A program made the translations under genes and the position numbers. Below the pieces are notes generated by a model. It saw only the letters and a list, made by a program, of their open reading frames with translations, made no database searches and was not told where the DNA came from. Shown in pieces: positions 51,325 to 59,462 of a stretch of 61,735 bases of DNA (its first letter is position 1; each line of letters starts with the position of its first letter). Origin of the DNA: Bacteroidota bacterium (GTDB lineage: Bacteria > Bacteroidota > Bacteroidia > NS11-12g > UBA955); the NCBI GenBank assembly GCA_027490055.1, contig JAIXYV010000107.1, forward strand, positions 1 to 61,735. Direction: 5' to 3'.

Positions 51325-51783
51325 TTACACCTCGCAGATTTCTTTTAACTTATTGAGCGCTTTAGGATAGTTTTCGTTCATGTAATCCACGAATTCGTCT
51401 GTTGAGTCTAAATCGACTGTTACGCTTGTGATACCATCCTTCTCCTCGAAGCTATAATTTTCCAAACCATTAGCCCATTTTTCAACCTCTGGTCCTTCAG
51501 TAATTTCCTCTCCAGCTACTAACAATCCTCTATGCTGAATTGATACAAATTGCATTGGAATATGCTCTTCTATTCGTGATACCAAGCCGCCTTTTTCTCC
51601 TTTGTCATCTACACCTATAAATAAAATTTTTTCACCCTTACTCCAACTGCCTTCGAAAGAAGAAGTTGGATTAAACAAGGCGGTCCACTGCTCGTAAGTT
51701 GATTTGTTATCAAGGCCAAGCATGCTCGTATATACCTTCTCTGCTGAGGCATTGATACTGATTTTGAATTGTAGATGTTTCAT
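51325..51783 (-). CDS. SRPBCC/AHSA1-like protein, copy 2
   Basis: This 152-aa paralogue of 49143-49601 shares the layout FKISINASAEKVYTSMLG, STYEQWTALFNPTSS, EGPEVEKWANGLENYSFEE and EFVDYMNENYPKAL, with most changes conservative. It is intact, with no sign of decay. Neither copy shows a partner gene that reveals its job. Confidence 0.85.
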   Translation of the reverse strand: MKHLQFKISINASAEKVYTSMLGLDNKSTYEQWTALFNPTSSFEGSWSKGEKILFIGVDDKGEKGGLVSRIEEHIPMQFVSIQHRGLLVAGEEITEGPEVEKWANGLENYSFEEKDGITSVTVDLDSTDEFVDYMNENYPKALNKLKEICEV

Positions 51784-51975
51784 ATATGTTTATATTAAAA
51801 GTATTACAGGGAATTGCTAGTGTTTGATATTTTTTATTTAAAACTAAATAGAATTAGATAAGTTAGGATTTAAGAAGTAGTAATGCTCAAATTTAGAATA
51901 AAAAATATCAAATTTTCATAATAGAACTCAACTTTATTTTTGACATTGTAAAATTCTTGCGAAGTGTAACTACGG

Positions 51976-52614
51976 CTATTGCTTTTTCTGCTTTATTGCG
52001 GTAACTATTGTATGTGTTTCAAACGCATTTTCTGAGGTTTTATATGGAACCTTAAAAGTTTTGATTTCTTTAAATTTCGTATGAAGAAGTTGCTCTTGTA
52101 TCTCTTCCAGTAGATGATAATAAAAATAGACCCTTCCATAGTGATTGGTTTTGAATTCAGATGCATCGGGGTTGCCTTCAACGAAGCTCAAATAGATCAA
52201 TCCGTTGTTGTTGAGTAAATCATAGGCAGTTGAAATTAAATCCTTACTTTCGGAAGGAGATAGATATGGCAAGCAAAAACCTCCGATAATACCGTCATAT
52301 TTTTCTTCAATTTTTTTGATTTCCCGGCAGTCCATGACTGCAAAACTGGCTGTTGGATTATTGATTCTGGCAAGCTCAATCATGTTGCTGGCGATATCAA
52401 TTCCAAATATATCAAAGTCGGGCCTCCTGGATAAAAGATATTGAGTGATGTTTCCTGGTCCGCACCCAATTTCTAACAATTTAGCCAGTGGTTTATTAAT
52501 GGCATTGCAGATATGGTCATAGCTCTCGTTATAAAGATCTAAGTTCATAAACTTTTCTTGGTACAAAGAGGCGATTCTGTTCCAGGTATCAAATGTTTCC
52601 TGCTGTTTATCCAT
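51976..52614 (-). CDS. Class I SAM-dependent methyltransferase
   Basis: The 212-aa protein is a small-molecule-type methyltransferase with motif I LLEIGCGPGNITQYLL at about 46-61, acidic DIFGIDIASNMIELA as motif II, AVMDCREI as motif III and YDGIIGGFCLPYLSP after it. The substrate is unknown. The gap of 11 nt to the AlgJ-like gene suggests an operon with it. Confidence 0.87.
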   Translation of the reverse strand: MDKQQETFDTWNRIASLYQEKFMNLDLYNESYDHICNAINKPLAKLLEIGCGPGNITQYLLSRRPDFDIFGIDIASNMIELARINNPTASFAVMDCREIKKIEEKYDGIIGGFCLPYLSPSESKDLISTAYDLLNNNGLIYLSFVEGNPDASEFKTNHYGRVYFYYHLLEEIQEQLLHTKFKEIKTFKVPYKTSENAFETHTIVTAIKQKKQ

Positions 52615-52625
52615 AGTGGTTTAGT

Positions 52626-53408
52626 TTAAAAATACTTCTTTATACTCTCCCTAATCTCCTTACTTATTATTTTCGACTGCCCATTCCAGATATGATTACC
52701 ATCGGTGTACATATAATCATTGCGCAAAGGCATTAGGTTGATATAGGGCACTTTCCGCTGCATACTGATGTCATGCATTTGCTCGTCAAAATTTGGGGCC
52801 ATAGTGTTTTCTATCACATACATTTTCTCGTGTACTGGCAATCTTACCAAAACTACCCTGCCGTCTTGCGAGAGATAGTCAATTATCTGTTTGAGGATGC
52901 TCAAACGCTTTTCAGAAAGATATCCTTCTGTATACTCTTTCTTTTTCTTGTAAGATGCTACTTTGCCTTCTATGCTTTTTTCTCTATCTATCAGCGATAA
53001 TGAGTCGATGGGTACCACATACCTTCCACCTGCATTGACATGTTTGTTTGTTGCCAGCACCGTTGTCAGAGATTTTAGTACTGGTACAAAATGGTAAATG
53101 TATTGGTAGTTCGGATTTTGAATGGGTGCTTCTAACAATCGTTCGAACCCTGGATTGAGCATCTCTTCTGCTTGGTCCGTGTATGTCCATAAGGCCCATG
53201 GATCGACGCTGATGATGTGCAGACGAGTGCTATCATAAGCAGCCTTTGGATGGTATTTTTGAATGAGTTTAAAATAAGTGCTATCAAACGGACTTAATTG
53301 CACCGTAAAGGCAAAATTGTACAGCCTGTTGTCGAAGCAAGCTGGCTCTATGGCTTGTGCTGCTCTGCTGGTCCCAATTATCAAACCGTCTTTGTGGTAT
53401 TCTGTCAT
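52626..53408 (-). CDS. AlgJ/SGNH-like partner of the MBOAT acyltransferase
   Basis: The listed frame starts at the only ATG (53408) and gives 260 aa, including LIIGTSRAAQAIEP (the GTSR block of SGNH/AlgJ-like proteins) and YTDGNHIWNG with the D..H pair near the C-terminus. Upstream in frame, without a stop, are ILTLRKFILHTALFISTT and ALIGLW...DPFYRRM, a membrane anchor typical of this family. The true start is probably a CTG at 53534 or ATT at 53537, overlapping the MBOAT stop as CTGA. It likely acts at the cytoplasmic-membrane/periplasm face with the MBOAT protein to O-acylate an exported polysaccharide. Confidence 0.8.
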   Translation of the reverse strand: MTEYHKDGLIIGTSRAAQAIEPACFDNRLYNFAFTVQLSPFDSTYFKLIQKYHPKAAYDSTRLHIISVDPWALWTYTDQAEEMLNPGFERLLEAPIQNPNYQYIYHFVPVLKSLTTVLATNKHVNAGGRYVVPIDSLSLIDREKSIEGKVASYKKKKEYTEGYLSEKRLSILKQIIDYLSQDGRVVLVRLPVHEKMYVIENTMAPNFDEQMHDISMQRKVPYINLMPLRNDYMYTDGNHIWNGQSKIISKEIRESIKKYF

Positions 53409-53530
53409 CCGGCGGTAAAAAGGGTCTAGTTCCGGACAGTAGAACTGTATCAGACACCATAATCCAATCAGCGCTGTCAGACAGGTGGTGCTTATAAAAA
53501 GGGCGGTATGTAGTATGAATTTACGCAGTG

Positions 53531-54976
53531 TCAGAATTGAAAATAGATGAAAGTATTATTGGCTTCGCCATTCAACATACCGTATAAGATTAGGATGCCC
53601 ATAATTAAATAGGCCAGGGTATTCAATAGAGAATTTTTGGATGTGAAAAGTCGATGTTCTGTTTGCTTACGCAGTCGCATATCTGCCAAGATTATAGGTA
53701 CTATAAAGACCAATGCTGCGATGTTGTTGGGTACACGCAAGAGTTGTTGGGGTTCGTGCATTAGACTACTTCCTATTTGTTGGAGGTAGTCTAATGCCAT
53801 ATGGGTAGTATCGGCTCTGAAAAATATCCAAGCCAAACTGACGAAAGCAAAGGTCACTATAATAGAGAAGACAGTGGTGGTTTTGCTGGGTGAAGGACGT
53901 CTTGTATCTGACTGGAAAAGACCTTGTCGATTCATTAAAATGGCGGGTACAAACGCTATAGCATGTAGCAAACCCCAGGCGATGAAATGCCAGTGACTGC
54001 CATGCCAAAGGCCACTGAGTAGGAAGACGATAAAGACGTTTCTCAGTGTGATGATTACACCCTTTTGAGAGCCTGCCAATGGAATGTATAAATAGTCTCT
54101 GAACCACGAACTGAGAGAGATGTGCCAGCGTCGCCAGAACTCGTTGATATTTTTAGAAAAATAAGGGAAATTGAAATTGCGGATAATATCAAATCCCAAT
54201 AATTTAGCAACCCCCGAAGCAATGTCAGAATAGCCGCTGAAGTCGCCGTAGATCTGAAAACTAAAAGCGATACTGCCAATGATCAATGTTGTTCCATCGA
54301 GCGTTTGATAGTTCCTGAAACAATCGTCTACAAAAGGCGCCAGACTGTCTGCCAGCACTACTTTTTTAAACAGACCCCAGATGATCAATCGCCCAGCTAT
54401 TAGTCCCTGATGGTAAGTAAAATGTCTTTTAGTCTGAATTTGTGGTAGCAGGTGAGCCGCCCGTTCTATGGGACCAGCCACCAGTAAAGGAAAAAAGCTA
54501 ACAAAGAGACTATAGTCGACGATATTTTTTACAGGCTGCATTTTGCCTCTATAGATATCAAAGACATAAGACATGCCATGGAAAGTGTAGAAGGAAATGC
54601 CAATTGGCAAAACAATATCGAGGAGGTAAATAGGTATATTCAAGCCCAGCGATTGCATGAGTATACTGAGCTGAGCGGCAAAGAAATTATAGTATTTAAA
54701 AATGGCGAGTATACCGAGGTTATTGATCACACTTAGCCAGACAAATAGCTTGGCTTTTTTTCGGTTGTGTGATGCTACTGCAAAACCATAGAGGTAATCG
54801 AGGATAGTGCTAAGGGCTAACAGACCTACAAATTTCCAGCTCCACCAGGCGTAGAAGCCATAACTGGCTAATAAAAGTAGGCCATTTTGCCAGGCAATGG
54901 ATTTTTTATTGAGACCCCAATAAAGAAGAAACAACAGAGGAAATAAAGCCAGAAATTCAAATGAGTTGAATAGCAC
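53531..54976 (-). CDS. MBOAT-family O-acyltransferase (AlgI-like)
   Basis: The 481-aa protein has many hydrophobic segments and the MBOAT signatures YGDFSGYSDIASG (243-255), FWRRWHISLSSWFRDYLYIPL (280-300) and the active-site LWHGSHWHFIAWG (His325). Such proteins move acyl groups across the membrane to acetylate alginate, teichoic acids or exopolysaccharide. The coupled AlgJ-like gene directly downstream supports this. The polymer is unknown; no glycosyltransferase cluster is adjacent. Confidence 0.93.
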   Translation of the reverse strand: MLFNSFEFLALFPLLFLLYWGLNKKSIAWQNGLLLLASYGFYAWWSWKFVGLLALSTILDYLYGFAVASHNRKKAKLFVWLSVINNLGILAIFKYYNFFAAQLSILMQSLGLNIPIYLLDIVLPIGISFYTFHGMSYVFDIYRGKMQPVKNIVDYSLFVSFFPLLVAGPIERAAHLLPQIQTKRHFTYHQGLIAGRLIIWGLFKKVVLADSLAPFVDDCFRNYQTLDGTTLIIGSIAFSFQIYGDFSGYSDIASGVAKLLGFDIIRNFNFPYFSKNINEFWRRWHISLSSWFRDYLYIPLAGSQKGVIITLRNVFIVFLLSGLWHGSHWHFIAWGLLHAIAFVPAILMNRQGLFQSDTRRPSPSKTTTVFSIIVTFAFVSLAWIFFRADTTHMALDYLQQIGSSLMHEPQQLLRVPNNIAALVFIVPIILADMRLRKQTEHRLFTSKNSLLNTLAYLIMGILILYGMLNGEANNTFIYFQF

Positions 54977-54992
54977 TCAGATTACCTCGATA

Positions 54993-55763
54993 TTAAAACA
55001 CCAAATCAAGCGTTAATCCTGCCGATTCTGAAAAGCGAATGGCATTGGTGAAGAATGCCCCTCCTGGCTCTAAAACGATAAAATTGATTTGTTGGGTTTG
55101 GTAGTTCAGGCTAATGTTGTAGCGCATTTTGTTTTTACCTTTGATCTGGGCGCCAATACTGGGATTAAACAAGAAGCCTTCGCCTTCAAAACCTTTATTT
55201 GGGTTGAATGAAAAACCAGCGCTAAAGCCAAGCATGGGACTTACTTTCTGGTCCATGAATTTGTATTTGATATCGGCAAAGAGCGGAATTAAAGTCATTT
55301 CAGACTCGTTGAAATATTTGATTCCGGTACCTACTCCGACAAATAGTTTTTCGGTGAACTGATAGCCATTAACAAAATTGAAATTTGTCACATCCAAACC
55401 ATACTTTCCAGATTTTAAGCCATAGCCCAGTTCAACAATCCCTCTGTAACTTTTGACAAACTCGTCGCCGCCAGGATATTCTAATGCGGTCGGGGCTGCA
55501 GGAAAAGTATCACTTTTAATGGGAACAGTGCTAGCCGGTGCTGTTAATGTTTGTTCTTTGGTGATTTTAACAATATCTCCGATGTTGCAAACAAAGATAC
55601 TGCCTTCTGCTGTTGTAATGGTATAGGATACATTGGGTACGAATTCGGTAATCATACCTTTTATTTTTGAACCATTTTTGAGGTAGACCACATCTTGCCA
55701 GCCATTCTGTGCAGATAAGCCAAAACTAAGCAGGAGTAATAATGTTAAAATCAGAGATTTCAT
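54993..55763 (-). CDS. Outer-membrane beta-barrel protein with N-terminal sensor-like segment
   Basis: The 256-aa protein has a signal peptide (SLILTLLLLLSFGLSAQ) followed by the common Bacteroidota block DVVYLKNGSKIKGMI and DIVKITKEQ. A predicted ~8-strand barrel (VGVGTGIKYFNES, SPMLGFSAGFSF) follows. Its function is unknown. The ATG overlaps the stop of a 27-codon upstream ORF (TGA/ATGA) and lies about 30 nt downstream of a strong terminator hairpin in its leader. Confidence 0.7.
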   Translation of the reverse strand: MKSLILTLLLLLSFGLSAQNGWQDVVYLKNGSKIKGMITEFVPNVSYTITTAEGSIFVCNIGDIVKITKEQTLTAPASTVPIKSDTFPAAPTALEYPGGDEFVKSYRGIVELGYGLKSGKYGLDVTNFNFVNGYQFTEKLFVGVGTGIKYFNESEMTLIPLFADIKYKFMDQKVSPMLGFSAGFSFNPNKGFEGEGFLFNPSIGAQIKGKNKMRYNISLNYQTQQINFIVLEPGGAFFTNAIRFSESAGLTLDLVF

Positions 55764-55843
55764 GATTCAATATTAGAGTAAAAACCCCAATAAAAAAAGA
55801 GCCCCAGCCAATGGCCAGGACCCTTTATGCAGCAATTAATCAT
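55760..55843 (-). CDS. 27-aa upstream ORF in the leader of the outer-membrane gene
   Basis: The frame begins at an ATG (55843) and ends in a TGA overlapping the next ATG (ATGA). The peptide MINCCIKGPGHWLGLFF... is rich in aromatic residues (Trp, Phe, Tyr). A terminator hairpin lies within it. This layout recalls a leader peptide; it may also be accidental. Confidence 0.35.
   Translation of the reverse strand: MINCCIKGPGHWLGLFFYWGFYSNIES
55792..55826 (-). terminator. Strong leader terminator or sRNA 3' end
   Basis: On the minus strand a 14-bp stem with only Watson-Crick and G-U pairs (AAAGGGUCCUGGCC / GGCUGGGGCUCUUU, loop AUU) is followed by a U run. On the plus strand the same DNA has A-C mismatches, so it works only leftward. 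No leftward gene lies upstream before the TetR gene, so the terminated transcript must start in 55827-56021. Confidence 0.75.
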
Positions 55844-55999
55844 AATAATCTAAACGAAGTTACGTCAATCGCATGTAGTTTGTTGTCTTGAGCTTGAAAC
55901 TATGACAGAACGATGATGTAAGGCCCAAAAAATGGCATAAATATGATAATTGGAATGATATCTCTGAATTTTTCAGAACTATACAGAACAATATCAACG

Positions 56000-56011
56000 G
56001 TAACTTGTTAC
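56000..56011. promoter_or_regulatory. Candidate TetR operator
   Basis: GTAAC-TT-GTTAC is a 12-bp palindrome ending 10 nt before the TetR start codon, a typical autoregulatory position. The palindrome is short, so chance is possible. Confidence 0.4.
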
Positions 56012-56021
56012 ATCTGTAGTT

Positions 56022-56690
56022 ATGGCTACAAAAACTCAAAAATCCGGAAAAATTACTGAGGCATTGATCTTGGATGCCTATGTTGACTACGTCTTAACCG
56101 AGCAAAAAGTACCCGCATCTATTTATGCATTTGCCAAGATGCTAGAAATTACTGAGGCTGACATTTATAAATTCTTCAATAATTTCGAGAGCATGGATAC
56201 AACTCTTTGGCAGAATGCAGCCAACTCAACAGTGAGTATGCTTAAATCTTCTGAAGAATTTGGAAGCTACACTACCAGAGAAAAAATGTTGGGTTTATTT
56301 TATACACTCACAGAACACCTCAATCAGCAAAGAAGTTATTTTATATACAGTTTACAGGCGTCTAAAATGCCTTTGAAAAATGCTGAGGCAATGAAATCAA
56401 TTATAAAAGACTTCGCTACAGAGATTATACAAGAAGGTTTGCAGGATAAACAGATAGAAGATCGCAAACTATTGAGCGATAAATATCCCGATGCTGTATG
56501 GTTAAATATCTGCTTCGTTCTTGGATACTGGATGAAAGACCAGAGTAAGGGTTTTGAAAAGACCGATGCAGCCATCGAAAAATCGGTGACCTTGATGATG
56601 GAACTTATGGGTAAGAGTGCCTTAGACAGCATGATAGACCTGGGTAAGTTTTTATTGAAAGACAAAGTTAAACCTTCCTTTAAATTTTAA
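56022..56690 (+). CDS. TetR-family transcriptional regulator
   Basis: The 222-aa protein has the TetR layout: an N-terminal helix-turn-helix of about residues 10-60 (ILDAYVDYVLTEQKVPASIYAFAKMLEITEADIYKFF, the AxxMLxIxExDIYKFF pattern) and a larger, helical ligand-binding domain (TetR_C_33-like). The gene sits 18 nt upstream of the ABC1 kinase gene and is probably co-transcribed, so the TetR may control that operon and itself. A small palindrome precedes the start. Confidence 0.87.
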   Translation: MATKTQKSGKITEALILDAYVDYVLTEQKVPASIYAFAKMLEITEADIYKFFNNFESMDTTLWQNAANSTVSMLKSSEEFGSYTTREKMLGLFYTLTEHLNQQRSYFIYSLQASKMPLKNAEAMKSIIKDFATEIIQEGLQDKQIEDRKLLSDKYPDAVWLNICFVLGYWMKDQSKGFEKTDAAIEKSVTLMMELMGKSALDSMIDLGKFLLKDKVKPSFKF

Positions 56691-56708
56691 TCATCTGTTG
56701 ATTTCCAT

Positions 56709-58040
56709 ATGAAAGAACAGGTTAAGATTCCAACATCGAAAATTCAAAGAGCTGCCAGTTTTGCAGGAACTGGAGCCAAGATCGGCGGTAATTACTTAAA
56801 GTATTACATTAAGAAAGCGGTTAATCCTGATCTTACCCGCGATGAACTCAACGAGGACAATGCTGGGGATGTTTATGAAACATTAAGTAAGTTGAAAGGT
56901 TCGGCTTTAAAGGTGGCTCAGATGTTGAGCATGGACAAGAATATCCTGCCTTCAGCCTATCAGAATAAGTTCCAGATGGCGCAGTACAGTGCACCACCAT
57001 TGAGCTATCCATTAGTGCTAAAGACTTTTCAAAAGGAATTGTCAAAATCACCTCTCGAAGTTTTCGATAGTTTTAGCAAATCGGCTATGAATGCTGCCAG
57101 TATCGGCCAGGTTCACAAAGCCAGCATTGGAAATAAAGAATATGCAGTAAAAGTTCAATATCCGGGGATTGCCGACAGCGTTAGCAGCGATCTGAAGCTG
57201 GTAAAACCTTTGGCAGTAAGATTACTCAATCTGAAAGGTACCGATATCGATAAATACTTTAAAGAAGTTGAGATTAAACTTCTGGAAGAGACAGACTATC
57301 AGCTGGAGTTGAAACGCTCAATCGAAATTTCTGAAGCTTGTAAATCAATTAAAGGGGTTAAATTTCCAAAGTATTATCCAGAATTTAGTAGTGGTAGAAT
57401 TCTTACTATGGATTGGATGGAAGGTGTTCCATTGACTGTATTTATTAATCAATGCGACGATCAGTCTATTAAGGATAAAATTGGACAAGCTATTTGGGAT
57501 TTCTATATTTATCAGATTTTTGAATTGCGTAAAGTGCATGCTGATCCACACCCTGGAAATTTCATCATTGGAGATGATCAGCAGTTGGGTGTGATAGATT
57601 TTGGCTGTGTGAAAGAAATAGAACCTGCCTTTCATGAAGCCTATTTTAAACTGCTTGATCAATCAACTATTTCAGATGAAGTGGTGTTTAGCAAATCTTT
57701 GTATGCACTCGACTTTTTACTAAAAGAAGATGATGCGAAAACTGTAGGGTTGTTGAGATCTAATTTTGCTGAAATGCTGAGTTTACTTGGTAAACCTTTT
57801 AATAGTGTTCGCTTTGATTTTAGTGATGATGCCTATTTTAAGAAAATATATGAGTTAGGTGAGAGCTTCTCGTCAAATCCAGAGCTTAAGCATATTAACG
57901 GCGCAAGAGGTCCGCAAGACGCCCTTTACATCAACAGAACTTGTTTTGGTTTATACAGTATATTAAATCTTCTGAAAGCCAGAATCAATACTGAAGGCGT
58001 AAAGCCTTATATGATGGGTCAGGGTTTTTCTATGGCGTAA
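56709..58040 (+). CDS. ABC1/UbiB-family atypical kinase
   Basis: The 443-aa protein matches the AarF/UbiB/Coq8 family, which supports quinone biosynthesis or lipid homeostasis by ATPase activity. The KxGQ motif reads KVAQ (68-71, in KGSALKVAQML), with Gly replaced by Ala. Ala-rich NAASIGQVHKA at 128-138, the Lys in YAVKVQYPG (Lys148), the HADPHPGNF catalytic loop and the VIDFG motif are present. Its 3' end overlaps the convergent membrane-protein gene by 22 nt. Confidence 0.9.
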   Translation: MKEQVKIPTSKIQRAASFAGTGAKIGGNYLKYYIKKAVNPDLTRDELNEDNAGDVYETLSKLKGSALKVAQMLSMDKNILPSAYQNKFQMAQYSAPPLSYPLVLKTFQKELSKSPLEVFDSFSKSAMNAASIGQVHKASIGNKEYAVKVQYPGIADSVSSDLKLVKPLAVRLLNLKGTDIDKYFKEVEIKLLEETDYQLELKRSIEISEACKSIKGVKFPKYYPEFSSGRILTMDWMEGVPLTVFINQCDDQSIKDKIGQAIWDFYIYQIFELRKVHADPHPGNFIIGDDQQLGVIDFGCVKEIEPAFHEAYFKLLDQSTISDEVVFSKSLYALDFLLKEDDAKTVGLLRSNFAEMLSLLGKPFNSVRFDFSDDAYFKKIYELGESFSSNPELKHINGARGPQDALYINRTCFGLYSILNLLKARINTEGVKPYMMGQGFSMA

Positions 58041-59428
58041 TACTTCTCGTCTTTCAGACGGAAAACAGATTTATTTAAAAGGTAGCTGGCAGGTAGAACC
58101 GGTATAAAATCGGCGCCCAGAAAGATATCCGTTCTATGTAATTCTTTATTGATAGTCGAATCGTTTTTATAGATCCTGGCACTCACGTCAGGTAGGCCTT
58201 TCACTTTAGATAACAATAATGTTTCATATGGTAAAGCCCATACTCCAAGCCATTCTTCGTGATTGACGGTACTGTCCTGAATAAGCAATTTAGAATGGCC
58301 TTCTGCTTTTTGTGTTATCAGCTGGTCCATTAAATACAGGCGTTTCTGATACATGTCTTTCACTTTAAAGATGCCGATAAATGCCACTAAATAAATAATT
58401 GTAATCCCCGAGATAACAGGCCAATGTATTTTAGTGTCCTGAAGCTTGATGAGGAAAGTTAAAGGATACAGGGCTACAAAAATCCACGGTGTAAAGTTTT
58501 TTTCCATGAATATTGTACCATCACCACGGTTAAAGAAGATGATGATTAATAACCAGAATCCTACCGAACATAAAACATAATAAGTGAGCTGCAGCCATAA
58601 TTTCTTTTTTGCCATCAGATAGATGCTCAGCATCATTAATAACACAGGGATCCAGTATATTTTAAAGAAACCACCTTCCAGTTTAAATTCGCCAGTAAAG
58701 AATTTGAAGCTGTAGATATCTTTAAGGTTTGTAATTATATGCCAGGTGTTATTGAGCTGGGCATACAAATCATCTTCGTAGCCGCTGCCAGAACTCATCA
58801 ACTTTTTTGTCAATGCTAATAGAATCAGTGCCAGACCAACCGATAAGGTCTGTTTTTTGACGATGGAATTTTGTCTGTTTCTGATGAAGTGAAAACCAAG
58901 AATGAAAGGCAATAATATCATCGACATTGGGTGACTGAATAAAGCAATTAGGATACATACTATACATAAAACTATATCCCAAAAACCCCATTTTAAAGCC
59001 GATTCGCGAAGGTTTAACCAAGCAGACAACAGTGTGCAGGCAGAAATGGCTAAGGCAGTCTCGTTGACGGCTAAAAAGAAACATTCTCTGTAGCCTATGA
59101 TTTGCATGATTAGCAACAAAGCCGCTAAGGGTGCTTGCTTCATTCTGAACAACATCAGAAAAGTCAATCCATGTAAGAGAATATGGCATACAGAATAGAC
59201 CCTTAAGGTTAAAGGAAAAGAGGCACTCATTTCGAACAAGCCCCAGGGGATTAGCTGATAAAGGTAGAGGGCATAACGGTTGTGTTCGGCAGCAGGATAC
59301 CCATTGTTGAAGAGGTTGAAAGCGTAATAAGCTGAGTCGATATACAATACGCGCTCTTTATACCATACAGCTGCCAGTATACAAAGCAAGGTCAGTAAAG
59401 CGATTCCAAGCAGGCGTATTTGTTTCAT
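58019..59428 (-). CDS. Multi-pass membrane protein, GT-C-like
   Basis: The 469-aa protein has roughly ten hydrophobic segments; the first loop contains IDSAYYAFNLFNNGYP, an acidic loop like that of GT-C glycosyltransferases, and the C-terminal ~100 residues are hydrophilic. It is similar in plan to the gene at 10164-11630 but not clearly homologous. I infer a polyprenyl-phosphate-dependent glycosyltransferase with moderate confidence. It may share the leftward unit with the oxidoreductase. Confidence 0.6.
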   Translation of the reverse strand: MKQIRLLGIALLTLLCILAAVWYKERVLYIDSAYYAFNLFNNGYPAAEHNRYALYLYQLIPWGLFEMSASFPLTLRVYSVCHILLHGLTFLMLFRMKQAPLAALLLIMQIIGYRECFFLAVNETALAISACTLLSAWLNLRESALKWGFWDIVLCIVCILIALFSHPMSMILLPFILGFHFIRNRQNSIVKKQTLSVGLALILLALTKKLMSSGSGYEDDLYAQLNNTWHIITNLKDIYSFKFFTGEFKLEGGFFKIYWIPVLLMMLSIYLMAKKKLWLQLTYYVLCSVGFWLLIIIFFNRGDGTIFMEKNFTPWIFVALYPLTFLIKLQDTKIHWPVISGITIIYLVAFIGIFKVKDMYQKRLYLMDQLITQKAEGHSKLLIQDSTVNHEEWLGVWALPYETLLLSKVKGLPDVSARIYKNDSTINKELHRTDIFLGADFIPVLPASYLLNKSVFRLKDEKYYAIEKP

Positions 59429-59462
59429 CAGTCAGACAAAACTAACTTAAAATTAGAATATA

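Noticed and set aside
56900-56930. Altered KxGQ motif (KVAQ) as inactivation of the ABC1 kinase
   Set aside because: I believe this variant is common in Bacteroidota ABC1 proteins and the catalytic loop and DFG are intact, so it is not evidence of decay.
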